A stretch of DNA of 64,000 bases from Microbacterium hydrocarbonoxydans (GTDB lineage Bacteria; Actinomycetota; Actinomycetes; Actinomycetales; Microbacteriaceae). The stretch lies in assembly GCF_904831005.1 (NCBI RefSeq), contig NZ_LR882982.1, positions 1,550,001 to 1,614,000 of the forward strand, given 5' to 3'. This document shows positions 1 through 11,157 of this stretch, piece by piece. The translations under genes and the position numbers were made by a program. Positions within the stretch are counted from its first letter, which is position 1. Every line of letters begins with the position of its first letter. Below the pieces are notes generated by a model. That model saw only the letters and a program-made list of their open reading frames with translations. It searched no databases and was not told the DNA's origin.

Positions 1-377
1 CGCGGCTCTCGGCGATGCGCGATCGACTGATCAGCGGCATCCTGTCGCGAGTGCCCCAGGCCGAGCTGCTCGGTGACGCCACGCGTCGGCTGCCGGGCAA
101 CGCGCACGTGCTGTTCCCCGGGGCGGTGGGGGAGAGCCTTCTGTTCCTCCTCGACATGGCGGGCATCGCCGCGTCGACCGGTTCGGCCTGCCAGGCCGGG
201 GTGGCAGAGCCGTCGCATGTCGTGATAGCCATGGGGCGCAGCGAGCAGGACGCGCGCAGCGTGCTCCGGTTCACGCTCGGACGCACGTCGACGGACGCCG
301 ACGTGGATGCTGTGCTCGCGACCATCGCCGACGCGTATCTGAGGGCTTCCGGCTCCGGCTCAGCCGCACGATCGTAG
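1..377 (+). CDS. Cysteine desulfurase, C-terminal part (5' end outside window)
   Basis: The reading frame is open from the left edge (frame 3) to a TAG at 375-377. The visible ~120 residues are the C-terminal domain of a NifS/IscS-type PLP cysteine desulfurase: TGSACQAG is the mobile active-site cysteine loop, and HVLFPG and RFTLGR are conserved small-domain motifs. The enzyme removes sulfur from cysteine and would supply persulfide to the thiolase MnmA encoded 9 bases downstream, a common pairing for tRNA 2-thiouridine synthesis. The PLP lysine and the start lie outside the window. Its stop codon forms the first three bases of the mnmA -10 hexamer. Confidence 0.9.
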   Translation, partial: RLSAMRDRLISGILSRVPQAELLGDATRRLPGNAHVLFPGAVGESLLFLLDMAGIAASTGSACQAGVAEPSHVVIAMGRSEQDARSVLRFTLGRTSTDADVDAVLATIADAYLRASGSGSAARS

Positions 378-380
378 ACT
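375..380 (+). promoter_or_regulatory. -10 element of a leaderless mnmA promoter
   Basis: TAGACT ends exactly 6 bases before the mnmA ATG at 387, so transcription would begin at or next to the start codon. No Shine-Dalgarno sequence precedes the ATG. The TAG is also the stop codon of the upstream desulfurase. Confidence 0.6.
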
Positions 381-386
381 GGTCCC

Positions 387-1484
387 ATGAGGATTCTTGC
401 GGCCATGAGTGGCGGAGTGGACTCCGCAGTCGCGGCCGCACGAGCCGTGGAAGCGGGCCACGACGTCGTCGGGGTGCATCTCGCGCTCTCCCGGGCTGGG
501 GGAACGCTGCGTACCGGAAGCCGCGGATGCTGCACCATCGAGGATGCGCTCGACGCGCGCCGTGCCGCCGATCTCCTGGGCATACCCTTCTACGTCTGGG
601 ACTTCTCGGAGCGATTCCGCGACGACGTGATCGCAGACTTCGTATCGGAGTACCAGGCGGGACGCACGCCCAATCCCTGCATGCGCTGCAACGAGAAGAT
701 CAAGTTCGCAGCGCTTCTCGAGCGCGCGATCGAACTCGGTTTCGATGCGGTCTGCACCGGGCACTACGCGACGCTGATCCCGACCGATGCCGGCCTCGAG
801 CTGCACCGGGCCGCCGACAACGCGAAGGATCAGTCCTATGTGCTGGGCGTCCTGACGGCGGAGCAGCTCGCACACACCTACTTCCCGCTGGGGACGACGC
901 CGTCGAAGGCGGTCGTGCGTGCCGAGGCGGAGGAGCGCGGACTGAGCGTCGCGCAGAAGCCCGACAGCCACGACATCTGCTTCATCCCCGACGGCGACAC
1001 CAGGGGCTGGCTCGCCGAGAAGGTCGGTACCGCGACCGGAGAGATCGTCGACCGCACAGGCTCGGTGGTGGGCTCTCACGAGGGCGCGCACGCCTTCACC
1101 GTCGGTCAGCGCCGCGGTCTGAAGCTCGGTGTGCCGGCGGCCGACGGCAAGCCGCGGTTCGTGCTCGAGGTGCGGCCGGTGTCGAACACCGTCGTCGTCG
1201 GTCCGAAAGAGGCTCTCGCGACTCGTGAGATCTCGGGTGATCGTTTCAGCTGGGCGGGTGCCGCCCCCGTCGAGTCCGAGTTCGACTGCGAAGTGCAGAT
1301 CCGCGCGCATGCGGAGCCCGAAGCGGCCCGGGCCTTCGTCTCGTCCGACGGTGTTCGCGTGGTTCCTCAGCAGCCTCTCAACGGAGTCGCGCCCGGCCAG
1401 ACGGCGGTGCTCTACGTCGGCACTCGCGTGCTCGGGCAGTTCACGATCGACCGCACGGTGTCCGCCGTACCGGTCGACGCGTAG
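387..1484 (+). CDS. mnmA: tRNA-specific 2-thiouridylase MnmA
   Basis: MnmA (365 residues, normal length) activates U34 of Lys, Glu and Gln tRNAs with ATP and inserts sulfur to give 2-thiouridine. The N-terminal PP-loop SGGVDS is at residues 8-13. The two catalytic cysteines are Cys98 in NPCMRCNEK and Cys198 in DICFIPDG. The C-terminal beta-barrel domain is complete. The start is fixed by the promoter hexamer 6 bases upstream and by [10 protein letters not shown] being the usual N-terminus. It follows a cysteine desulfurase that can provide the sulfur and precedes ligA, which has its own promoter. Confidence 0.96.
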   Translation: MRILAAMSGGVDSAVAAARAVEAGHDVVGVHLALSRAGGTLRTGSRGCCTIEDALDARRAADLLGIPFYVWDFSERFRDDVIADFVSEYQAGRTPNPCMRCNEKIKFAALLERAIELGFDAVCTGHYATLIPTDAGLELHRAADNAKDQSYVLGVLTAEQLAHTYFPLGTTPSKAVVRAEAEERGLSVAQKPDSHDICFIPDGDTRGWLAEKVGTATGEIVDRTGSVVGSHEGAHAFTVGQRRGLKLGVPAADGKPRFVLEVRPVSNTVVVGPKEALATREISGDRFSWAGAAPVESEFDCEVQIRAHAEPEAARAFVSSDGVRVVPQQPLNGVAPGQTAVLYVGTRVLGQFTIDRTVSAVPVDA

Positions 1485-1498
1485 CGCCTGCCTCGAGA

Positions 1499-3842
<2,344 letters not shown>

Positions 3843-4060
3843 AGCGTATGGTCCGCTGACACCGGATTCCGCGTGTCGAGGGCGCCCCCCGGCTCCTGCA
3901 CCACCTGATCGACGAACCGCAGCAGCGACCGCTGCGTGCCGTGCCCGAACAGCTCATCGATATGGCGGCCAGGCTCGCCTGCCGACGGTGACAGGGCCTC
4001 AGCCCTGACGACCAGACCCGCAGCGCGAGCGCGAGCGAAGCGGCTCCTCCACGAACGCAG
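3843..4060 (+). other. Intergenic stretch without a confident gene
   Basis: No start-to-stop gene is convincing between ligA and the terminator that follows. Both strands nevertheless stay open with coding-like third positions. A minus-strand frame reads through IDELFGHGTQRSLLRFVDQV and continues without a stop toward 3843. A plus-strand frame ends with EQLIDMAARLACRR and a TGA near 3991. Either could be the remnant of a decayed gene. Confidence 0.4.
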
Positions 4061-4099
4061 AAGCGCCGCATCCGGACTGTCGTCCTGGATGCGGCGCTT
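4061..4099 (-). terminator. Strong hairpin terminator downstream of the DEAD-box helicase gene
   Basis: Perfect 13-bp arms AAGCGCCGCATCC (4061-4073) and GGATGCGGCGCTT (4087-4099) enclose a second GGAC/GTCC stem. It starts about 20 bases after the minus-strand stop at 4120 and could stop transcription from both sides. Confidence 0.75.
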
Positions 4100-4119
4100 T
4101 CGCGATGCCCTGCTGCTGG

Positions 4120-5967
4120 TCAGCCCTTGTGGCGGGGCTTGCGGAACGGCTTCTCGCCACGCTCGTCGGTGCGGGCCGGACGATCGTCGCGGTCGTAGCG
4201 GGGACGGTCATCCCGGCGGTCGAAGCCGCCTCGGGCACCTCCATCGCGCGGGCCGTCGCCCCGGCGGGCAGCGGGACCACGATCGGGCTTGATCTCGATG
4301 AGGCGACCCGAGATGCGAGTGTCCTTCAGCTTCTCCAACACAGACGAATCGAGGTTGGCGGGCAGCTCGACGACCGTGAAGTCAGGGCGGATGTTGATCG
4401 CGCCGAAGTCGTCACGACCCAGGCCCCCCTCGTTCGCGAGTGCGCCGACGATCTGGCGGGGCTCGACACGGTGACGGCGTCCGACCTCGATGCGGTACGG
4501 CTTGTAGTCACCGCGCCCACGGCGCTCGCGGGGTTCGCGGGTCTCGCGACGCTCGCGAGTGTTGCTCTCGCGCGGCGGACGGTTGTCGTACTCGACCGCC
4601 TTCGACAGGGCGTCATCGGCCGGGTCGAGCAGCAGTGGCGTGTCGCCCTGGGCGACGACGGCGAGAGCCGCTGCCACATCGGCCTCGGGCACATCGTGGT
4701 TGCGCACGTAGTGGTCGATGATGTCGCGGAACTTCTCGATGCGCGTGGCGTCGCTGAGGGCGCTGGTGATCGCATCGTCGAATCGGGCGAGACGCGTGGT
4801 GTTCACATCGTCGAGGCTCGGCAGCTGCATCTGCGTGGGCTGCTGGCGCGTGGCCTTCTCGATGGACTTCAGCAGGTAGCGCTCGCGCGGGGTGATGAAG
4901 CTGATCGCGTCTCCGGTGCGTCCCGCGCGTCCCGTGCGGCCGATGCGGTGCACGTACGACTCGGTGTCGGTGGGGATGTCGAAGTTGATGACGTGGCTGA
5001 TGCGCTCGACATCGAGACCACGAGCGGCCACGTCGGTCGCGACGAGGATGTCGAGCTTGCTCGCCTTGAGCTGGTTGACGCTGCGCTCACGCTGCACCTG
5101 CGGCACGTCGCCGTTGATGGCAGCGGCAGAATATCCACGGGCACGCAGCTTCTCGGCCAGCGTCTCGGTCTCGTTCTTCGTACGGACGAACACGATCATG
5201 CCGTCGAAGTTCTCGACCTCCAGGATGCGGGTGAGCGCATCGACCTTCTGCGCGTACGACACGACGAGGTAGCGCTGCGTGATGTTCGTGCCGGTGGCGG
5301 TCTTCGACTTGATGCTGATCTCTTCGGGCTCGCGCAGGTACTTCTGCGCGAGTCGGCGGATCTGCGGGGGCATGGTCGCCGAGAACAGGGCGACCTGCTT
5401 CTCTTCGGGCGTCTGCGCGAGGATCTGCTCGACGTCTTCCGCGAAGCCCATCTTGAGCATCTCATCGGCCTCGTCGAGCACCAGGTACTGCAGCTGCGAC
5501 AGATCGAGCGTGCCCTTGGCGAGGTGGTCCATGATGCGACCGGGGGTTCCCACGATCACGTGCACGCCGCGGCGGAGCGCCGACAGCTGCACTCCGTAGC
5601 CCTGACCGCCGTAGACGGGGAGGACGTGGACGCCCTTCATCTTCGAGGCATACGACTCGAAGGCCTCGCAGACCTGCAGGGCGAGTTCACGGGTGGGGGC
5701 AAGCACGAGTGCCTGCGGGGTCTTCTGCGATACGTCGAGGCGCTCGAGAACGGGGAGCGCGAATGCCGCGGTCTTCCCTGTTCCGGTCTGCGCCATGCCT
5801 ACGACATCGCGACCCGAGAGAAGGGTCGGAATGGTCGCGGCCTGGATGGGGGAGGGGGTCTCGTAGCCGAGGTCCTTGATGGCCTTGAGGACGGGGCCGG
5901 TGATGCCGAGCTCCTCGAATCCAGGGGTCTCGGGGGCGTCGGTGGGCACAGCATCTTCAGGAGTCAC
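4120..5967 (-). CDS. deaD: DEAD-box RNA helicase, DeaD/CsdA type
   Basis: An ATP-dependent RNA helicase of 615 residues for ribosome assembly, RNA decay or cold adaptation. The Q motif is followed by AQTGTGKT (Walker A), PTREL, DEAD, SAT, RGLD and HRIGRTGR, giving both RecA-like lobes. The C-terminus has a DbpA-type RNA-binding fold (YRIEVGRRH ... GAINI ... FTVVELP) and then a charged Arg/Asp-rich tail ending RKPRHKG, as in CsdA-like proteins. The GTG start at 5967 is chosen over the longer upstream frame because TACCCT lies 6 bases upstream and MTPEDAVPTD leads directly into FEELGITG. It is a single gene ending at a strong hairpin. Confidence 0.94.
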   Translation of the reverse strand: MTPEDAVPTDAPETPGFEELGITGPVLKAIKDLGYETPSPIQAATIPTLLSGRDVVGMAQTGTGKTAAFALPVLERLDVSQKTPQALVLAPTRELALQVCEAFESYASKMKGVHVLPVYGGQGYGVQLSALRRGVHVIVGTPGRIMDHLAKGTLDLSQLQYLVLDEADEMLKMGFAEDVEQILAQTPEEKQVALFSATMPPQIRRLAQKYLREPEEISIKSKTATGTNITQRYLVVSYAQKVDALTRILEVENFDGMIVFVRTKNETETLAEKLRARGYSAAAINGDVPQVQRERSVNQLKASKLDILVATDVAARGLDVERISHVINFDIPTDTESYVHRIGRTGRAGRTGDAISFITPRERYLLKSIEKATRQQPTQMQLPSLDDVNTTRLARFDDAITSALSDATRIEKFRDIIDHYVRNHDVPEADVAAALAVVAQGDTPLLLDPADDALSKAVEYDNRPPRESNTRERRETREPRERRGRGDYKPYRIEVGRRHRVEPRQIVGALANEGGLGRDDFGAINIRPDFTVVELPANLDSSVLEKLKDTRISGRLIEIKPDRGPAARRGDGPRDGGARGGFDRRDDRPRYDRDDRPARTDERGEKPFRKPRHKG

Positions 5968-5973
5968 TGACCA

Positions 5974-5979
5974 AGGGTA
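5974..5979 (-). promoter_or_regulatory. -10 element of a leaderless deaD promoter
   Basis: On the minus strand TACCCT is followed by six bases (TGGTCA) and the GTG start. There is no Shine-Dalgarno sequence. Confidence 0.55.
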
Positions 5980-6014
5980 GCGCGTCCCGGTACCGCTCAC
6001 CTGTGAGCGCGTCG

Positions 6015-7715
6015 TCAGGCGCCGGAAGTGAGCGCGAGCAGCTTCTCCTTCACCTGTCGTCTGAGCACCTTGCCGATGAGCGACGTGGGGAGCTCGTCGA
6101 CGATGAAGACGCGACGAGGAACCTTGTAGGGGGTGAGGATGCTGCGCGCATACTCGCGGATCGCCTCGACATCGACGTCCGCTCCGGCGTCGACCACGAT
6201 CGCCGCGACGACCTCTTCGCCGGAGTGGTCGCTCGGAAGACCGACCACGGCAGCATCCGCCACCAGCGGATGCTGCCGCAGCGCATTCTCGACCTCGGTC
6301 GGCGCGACGTTGAAGCCACCGGTGATGATGAGCTCTTTGATGCGATCGACGATGCGGATGAATCCGGCATCGTCGACCGTCACGATGTCGCCCGTGCGGA
6401 ACCAGCCGTCGACGAAGACGGCCTCCGTCTCCTCCGGCTTGCCGTAGTACCCCGAGAACACCTGGGGACCGCGTACCAGAAGCTCGCCCGCTGAGCCGGC
6501 AGGAACATCGGCGGTCGGGTTCTCGGGATCGACCACTCGGCATTCGGTGCCGGGAAGAGGCAGCCCGACGGTGCCAGGCACGCGATTGTCCGCCACAGGG
6601 TTGGCCATCAGCACAGGGGAGCACTCACTGAGTCCGTACCCCTCGACCAGGAAGCCGTTCGTCGCGGCCTCGAAAGGAACCACGAGCTCGTGCGGCAGCG
6701 CCATGGCTCCGGAGATCGCGACCTCGATGCCGTCGAGGGAGACGCTCTTGGCGTTCGCGGCCGCGAGCAGCCGTTCGGCGATCGGCGGAACCAGCGGCAG
6801 GAAGGTCGCCGGATGCTTCTTCATCACATCGAGCACGAGATCGGGATCGAACTTCGGGAAGAGCACCAGCCGCGCACCCATCGACATCGCGAACGTCAGG
6901 CAGAGCGTCAGACCATAGGCGTGGAACATCGGCAGCACCGCATACACGACGCAGCCTCGGCCGCGCTGGATCGACGGCACCCAGGCCTGCGACTGAGCCG
7001 CATTCGCGAGCAGATTGCCATGAGTGAGAGCTGCGCCCTTCGGGGTGCCCGTGGTGCCCGAGGTGTACTGGATGATCGCGAGATCGCCCGTCACCGGCCG
7101 GGGGTGCGTGGCCGGGATGGCTGCGGACTGCACCAGCGATTCCCACGTGACGGTGCCCCGCACCCTCTCGGTCAGTGCGGCACGAGAGTCGCGGGCCTTC
7201 GCCACCGGCAGCCGCAGCGCGATGCGTGTGAGGAGCGGCATAGCCCGGGTGACGTCGACGGAGATCAGGTTCGTCACCGCGAGGTCGGTCGGGAACTCCT
7301 GCACCGTGGAGACGACCTTGTTCCATACGATCGCGTGCTTCGCGCCGTGATCCTCGAACTGCTTGCGCAGTTCGCGCGGTGTGTAGAGCGGGTTGTGCTC
7401 GACCACGACGGCGCCGAGACGGAGCACCGCATAGAACGCCACGATGTGCTGCGGGCAGTTCGGAAGCACGATCGCCACGGGGTCACCGGCCCGCACACCG
7501 AGGTCGCGAAGTCCTGCGGCGGCTCGGTCGATCGCATCCTGCAGCTCGGCGTACGTCGTCTCGCGGCCGAAGAACTGCAGCGCCGGGGCGTCAGGGTAGT
7601 CGCGTGCGGATGCGGCGACGATGTCGATCAACGAGCCGGACACGGGGGAGAGGTCCTGCGGGACGCCTGCGGCATAGCTGGCGATCCACGGGCGAGGAGG
7701 CTGATACGAGCTCAC
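6015..7715 (-). CDS. AMP-binding acyl-CoA synthetase (FadD family)
   Basis: 566 residues of the adenylate-forming superfamily, activating a carboxylic acid, probably a medium or long-chain fatty acid, to its CoA thioester. The P-loop YTSGTTGTPKG and the acyl-adenylate motif GYGLSECSP are present, as is the hinge region around RIVDRIKELIITGGFNVAP. The C-terminal lid carries the expected lysine in SLIGKVLRRQ. The GTG at 7715 (MSSYQPPRPWIASYA) is preferred to the longer frame because TATGCT lies 6 bases upstream. Substrate cannot be read from sequence. It is monocistronic and faces away from gatCAB. Confidence 0.9.
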   Translation of the reverse strand: MSSYQPPRPWIASYAAGVPQDLSPVSGSLIDIVAASARDYPDAPALQFFGRETTYAELQDAIDRAAAGLRDLGVRAGDPVAIVLPNCPQHIVAFYAVLRLGAVVVEHNPLYTPRELRKQFEDHGAKHAIVWNKVVSTVQEFPTDLAVTNLISVDVTRAMPLLTRIALRLPVAKARDSRAALTERVRGTVTWESLVQSAAIPATHPRPVTGDLAIIQYTSGTTGTPKGAALTHGNLLANAAQSQAWVPSIQRGRGCVVYAVLPMFHAYGLTLCLTFAMSMGARLVLFPKFDPDLVLDVMKKHPATFLPLVPPIAERLLAAANAKSVSLDGIEVAISGAMALPHELVVPFEAATNGFLVEGYGLSECSPVLMANPVADNRVPGTVGLPLPGTECRVVDPENPTADVPAGSAGELLVRGPQVFSGYYGKPEETEAVFVDGWFRTGDIVTVDDAGFIRIVDRIKELIITGGFNVAPTEVENALRQHPLVADAAVVGLPSDHSGEEVVAAIVVDAGADVDVEAIREYARSILTPYKVPRRVFIVDELPTSLIGKVLRRQVKEKLLALTSGA

Positions 7716-7721
7716 TCGCCC

Positions 7722-7727
7722 AGCATA
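7722..7727 (-). promoter_or_regulatory. -10 element of a leaderless promoter (acyl-CoA synthetase)
   Basis: TATGCT, then GGGCGA, then the GTG start on the minus strand: a 6-base spacing with no ribosome-binding site. Confidence 0.55.
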
Positions 7728-7770
7728 GGGCGGCATCACCGGACCGCAGGGACTCGGCGAGCGCGGCAAC

Positions 7771-7776
7771 TAGACT
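7771..7776 (+). promoter_or_regulatory. -10 element of a leaderless gatCAB promoter
   Basis: TAGACT ends 6 bases before the gatC GTG at 7783. It is the only evident promoter for the overlapping gatC-gatA-gatB genes. Confidence 0.6.
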
Positions 7777-7782
7777 TGGGGC

Positions 7783-8082
7783 GTGTCTGAAATCACCCCT
7801 GATCTTGTGCGCCATCTCGGCGTGCTCGCGCGCATCCAGCTCAACGACGACGAGGTGACCCGACTCACGGGCCAGCTCGATGCCATCGTCGACAACATCG
7901 CGAAGGTGTCGGAGGTCGCAAGCCCCGACGTCGCCGCGACGAGTCATCCGATACCGCTGAGCAACGTCTATCGCCCCGATGTCGTGGGCGAACCGCTCAC
8001 GCATGAGCAGGTGCTCCAGAATGCGCCGGACCAGGCAGACGGCCGGTTCCGCGTCACCGCGATCCTGGGAGAAGAGCAGTGA
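7783..8082 (+). CDS. gatC: Asp/Glu-tRNA amidotransferase subunit C
   Basis: A 99-residue subunit that clamps GatA and GatB together in the complex converting Glu-tRNA(Gln), and often Asp-tRNA(Asn), to the amidated form. It starts with [17 protein letters not shown] and ends with [11 protein letters not shown], both family hallmarks. Its TGA overlaps the gatA GTG (GTGA, 4 bases), implying translational coupling. The presence of gatCAB suggests indirect Gln-tRNA formation, usual in actinobacteria. Confidence 0.96.
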   Translation: MSEITPDLVRHLGVLARIQLNDDEVTRLTGQLDAIVDNIAKVSEVASPDVAATSHPIPLSNVYRPDVVGEPLTHEQVLQNAPDQADGRFRVTAILGEEQ

Positions 8083-9596
8083 GCGACATCATCCGCATGA
8101 CCGCTGCGGAGCTTGCCGACAAGCTCGCCAGCCGTGAGATCTCGAGCGTCGAGGCGACACGGGCGCATCTCGACCGGATCGCCGCCGTCGACGGCGACGT
8201 CCATGCCTTCCTGCACGTCAACGAGGGTGCTCTCGCTGCTGCTGCCGCCGTCGATGCTCAGCGTGCCGCGGGGGAGCAGCTCGGCCCGATCGCGGGCGTG
8301 CCGTTGGCGATCAAGGACGTGCTCGTCACGACGGATCAGCCGACCACCAGCGGCTCGCGGATCCTCGAGGGCTACCGCTCACCGTACGACGCCACGGTCG
8401 TCGCGCGTTCGCGCGCCGCAGGTCTGATCCCGCTCGGAAAGACCAACATGGACGAGTTCGCGATGGGCTCCTCTACTGAGCACTCGGCGTACGGCCCCAC
8501 CCGAAACCCGTGGGACCTCGACCGGATCCCCGGAGGGTCCGGGGGCGGCTCGGCCGCAGCGGTCGCCGCGTTCGAGGCTCCGCTGGCGCTCGGCTCCGAC
8601 ACGGGAGGCTCGATTCGTCAGCCCGCCCATGTGACCGGAACCGTGGGCGTCAAGCCGACCTACGGCGGCGTCAGCCGCTACGGGGCGATCGCGCTCGCGT
8701 CGAGCCTCGACCAGGTCGGACCCGTCACGCGCACAGTGCTCGATGCGGGTCTGCTGCACGATGCGATCGGCGGGCACGACCCGAAGGACTCCACATCGTT
8801 GCGCGACGAGTGGCCGTCGTTCGCGGATGCAGCCCGTGAAGGCGCACGCGGTGACGTGCTCAAGGGGCTCAAGGTGGGAGTCATCCGGGAGCTTCCCGAC
8901 AGTGGATTCCAGCCCGGCGTAGCCGAATCGTTCCGCAGTGCGCTCGCGCTGATGGAGGCGCAGGGTGCGGAGATCGTCGAGATCGGCGCTCCGCACTTCG
9001 AATACGGCGTGGCCGCGTACTACCTGATCCTGCCCGCAGAGGCGTCGAGCAACCTCGCGAAGTTCGACTCCGTGCGGTTCGGACTCCGCGTCACACCGAA
9101 CGGCACTCCCACCGTCGAGGATGTGATGTCCGCGACGCGCGACGCCGGATTCGGCGACGAGGTCAAGCGCCGCATCATCCTCGGCACCTACGCGCTGTCG
9201 GCCGGATACTACGACGCGTACTACGGCAGCGCGCAGAAGGTCCGTACCCTCATCCAGCAGGACTTCGCGAATGCGTTCGCCGAGGTCGACGTCATCGCGA
9301 CGCCCTCGGCCCCGACCACCGCGTTCAAGATCGGCGAGAAGATCGACGATCCGCTGCAGATGTACCTGAACGACATCACGACCATCCCGGTGAACCTCGC
9401 CGGAGTACCGGGGATCTCGGTGCCCAGCGGACTGGCGTCGGAAGACGGTCTGCCCGTCGGAATCCAGTTCATCGCGCCGGCGCGGGAAGACGCGCGTCTC
9501 TACAAGGTCGGTGCCGCGGTCGAGACGCTGCTCGTCGATTCGTGGGGAGCACCGCTTCTCACGCGTGCACCCCAGCTCGTGGGAGGAACCCGCTGA
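8079..9596 (+). CDS. gatA: Asp/Glu-tRNA amidotransferase subunit A (amidase)
   Basis: The glutaminase subunit (505 residues) that releases ammonia from glutamine for the GatB active site. The amidase signature is intact. The Ser-cisSer-Lys triad maps to Lys79 (AIKDV), Ser154 (PGGSGGGS) and Ser178 ([10 protein letters not shown]). The GTG start overlaps the gatC stop. The TGA stop shares one base with the gatB ATG, so the three subunits are translated in strict order. Confidence 0.97.
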   Translation: MSDIIRMTAAELADKLASREISSVEATRAHLDRIAAVDGDVHAFLHVNEGALAAAAAVDAQRAAGEQLGPIAGVPLAIKDVLVTTDQPTTSGSRILEGYRSPYDATVVARSRAAGLIPLGKTNMDEFAMGSSTEHSAYGPTRNPWDLDRIPGGSGGGSAAAVAAFEAPLALGSDTGGSIRQPAHVTGTVGVKPTYGGVSRYGAIALASSLDQVGPVTRTVLDAGLLHDAIGGHDPKDSTSLRDEWPSFADAAREGARGDVLKGLKVGVIRELPDSGFQPGVAESFRSALALMEAQGAEIVEIGAPHFEYGVAAYYLILPAEASSNLAKFDSVRFGLRVTPNGTPTVEDVMSATRDAGFGDEVKRRIILGTYALSAGYYDAYYGSAQKVRTLIQQDFANAFAEVDVIATPSAPTTAFKIGEKIDDPLQMYLNDITTIPVNLAGVPGISVPSGLASEDGLPVGIQFIAPAREDARLYKVGAAVETLLVDSWGAPLLTRAPQLVGGTR

Positions 9597-11110
9597 TGGC
9601 CATCGCCAAGCTCATGGACTTCGACAAGGCTCTCGAACTGTTCGAGCCCGTGCTCGGGTTCGAGGTCCACGTCGAACTCAACACCCACACCAAGATGTTC
9701 TCCGACGCGCCGAACCCGGCGAACGAGCTCTACCACGCCGCAGAGCCGAACACTCTGATCGCACCCGTGGATCTCGGACTGCCCGGTTCGCTGCCGGTGG
9801 TCAACGAGACCGCGATCCGCTCGTCGATCAGCCTCGGTCTCGCTCTCGGGTGCTCGATCGCGCCGTCGAGCCGTTTCGCGCGAAAGAACTACTTCTACCC
9901 GGACCTCGGCAAGAACTACCAGATCTCGCAGTACGACGAGCCGATCGCCTTCGAGGGCTCGGTCGAGGTGGAGCTCGAGGACGGCACGATCGTGCAGATC
10001 CCGATCGAGCGCGCCCACATGGAGGAGGATGCCGGCAAGCTCACCCACATGGGTGGCGCGACCGGACGCATCCAGGGCGCGGAGTACTCCCTCGTCGACT
10101 ACAACCGCGCCGGCGTGCCTCTCGTCGAGATCGTGACCAAGACGATCTTCGGCACCGAGCACCGTGCCCCGGAGGTCGCCAAGGCGTACGTGGCGACGAT
10201 CCGTGACATCGTCCGCAGCCTCGGGATCTCCGAGGCGCGTCTGGAACGCGGCAACCTCCGCTGCGATGCGAACGTCTCACTGCGCCCACGCGGCCAGGAG
10301 AAGCTCGGGACGCGCACCGAGACGAAGAACGTGAACTCGATGCGCTCCGTCGAGCGCGCCGTGCGGTACGAGATCCAGCGCCAGGCGCAGATCCTCGCCG
10401 ACGGCGGCACGATCACGCAGGAGACTCGGCATTGGCACGAGGACACCGGGACGACGTCTCCGGGACGCCCGAAATCGGATGCCGACGACTACCGCTACTT
10501 CCCCGAGCCGGATCTGGTTCCGGTGGAACCCGCCGCAGACCTGATCGAGGCGCTGCGCGCCGAGCTTCCGGAACAGCCTGTGGCTCGCCGACGCCGTCTG
10601 ATGGCCGAGTGGGGGTTCACCGACCTGGAGTTCCAGGATGTGCGTAACGGGGGACTGACCGAGGTCGTCGAGGCGACCATCGCCGCAGGCGCGACCCCGG
10701 CCACCGCGCGCAAGTGGTGGACGGGTGAGATCACTCGACTCGCCAACGCGCAGGAGAAGGATGTCACCGAGCTGGTGTCGCCCGAGAACGTCGCCGCCCT
10801 CCAGAAACTCGTCGATGCGGGAACGCTCACCGACAAGCTGGCCCGTCAGGTGCTCGAAGGGGTCATCGCCGGCGAGGGCACGCCTCAGGAGGTCGTCGAC
10901 GGCCGTGGACTCGCCGTCGTGTCGGACGACGGTGCCCTGATCGCTGCGATCGACGAGGCACTCGCTGCCCAGCCCGATGTGCTCGCCAAGATCAAGGACG
11001 GCAAGGTGCAGGCGGCCGGCGCCGTGATCGGTGCGGTGATGAAGGCGATGAAGGGGCAGGCGGACGCTGCCCGTGTGCGCGAACTCGTGCTCGAGCGCGC
11101 TGCGCAGTAA
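9596..11110 (+). CDS. gatB: Asp/Glu-tRNA amidotransferase subunit B
   Basis: This 504-residue subunit binds the tRNA, phosphorylates its misacylated Glu/Asp and transfers ammonia. Family motifs include [27 protein letters not shown] and the C-terminal YqeY-like tail domain (about 360-504). The ATG at 9596 overlaps the gatA TGA (TGATG) and is preceded by a GGGAGG ribosome-binding site at about 9581. The frame extends further upstream but only within gatA. A hairpin terminator follows 7 bases after the stop. Confidence 0.97.
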   Translation: MAIAKLMDFDKALELFEPVLGFEVHVELNTHTKMFSDAPNPANELYHAAEPNTLIAPVDLGLPGSLPVVNETAIRSSISLGLALGCSIAPSSRFARKNYFYPDLGKNYQISQYDEPIAFEGSVEVELEDGTIVQIPIERAHMEEDAGKLTHMGGATGRIQGAEYSLVDYNRAGVPLVEIVTKTIFGTEHRAPEVAKAYVATIRDIVRSLGISEARLERGNLRCDANVSLRPRGQEKLGTRTETKNVNSMRSVERAVRYEIQRQAQILADGGTITQETRHWHEDTGTTSPGRPKSDADDYRYFPEPDLVPVEPAADLIEALRAELPEQPVARRRRLMAEWGFTDLEFQDVRNGGLTEVVEATIAAGATPATARKWWTGEITRLANAQEKDVTELVSPENVAALQKLVDAGTLTDKLARQVLEGVIAGEGTPQEVVDGRGLAVVSDDGALIAAIDEALAAQPDVLAKIKDGKVQAAGAVIGAVMKAMKGQADAARVRELVLERAAQ

Positions 11111-11116
11111 CCACAT

Positions 11117-11146
11117 CCCCCGGACCTCATGTCCGAGGTCCGGGGG
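11117..11146 (+). terminator. Hairpin terminator after gatB, abutting the dinB promoter
   Basis: CCCCCGGACCTC (11117-11128) and GAGGTCCGGGGG (11135-11146) form a perfect 12-bp stem with a 6-base loop. No T-run follows. The dinB start codon lies only 11 bases downstream. Confidence 0.7.
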
Positions 11147-11151
11147 AGAAT
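11146..11151 (+). promoter_or_regulatory. Probable -10 element of leaderless dinB
   Basis: GAGAAT ends 6 bases before the ATG at 11158. Its first base is the last base of the gatB terminator stem. TGTCCGAG at 11130-11137 lies 8 bases upstream, at PafBC-promoter spacing, but with C at the purine position, so damage regulation is only a weak possibility. Confidence 0.4.
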
Positions 11152-11157
11152 GGTCTC

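Noticed and set aside
4105-5970. A 621-codon plus-strand frame opposite the DEAD-box helicase
   Set aside because: It is the complement of a gene with all helicase motifs, and its composition (Leu/Arg/Asp/His-rich) is typical of a shadow frame.
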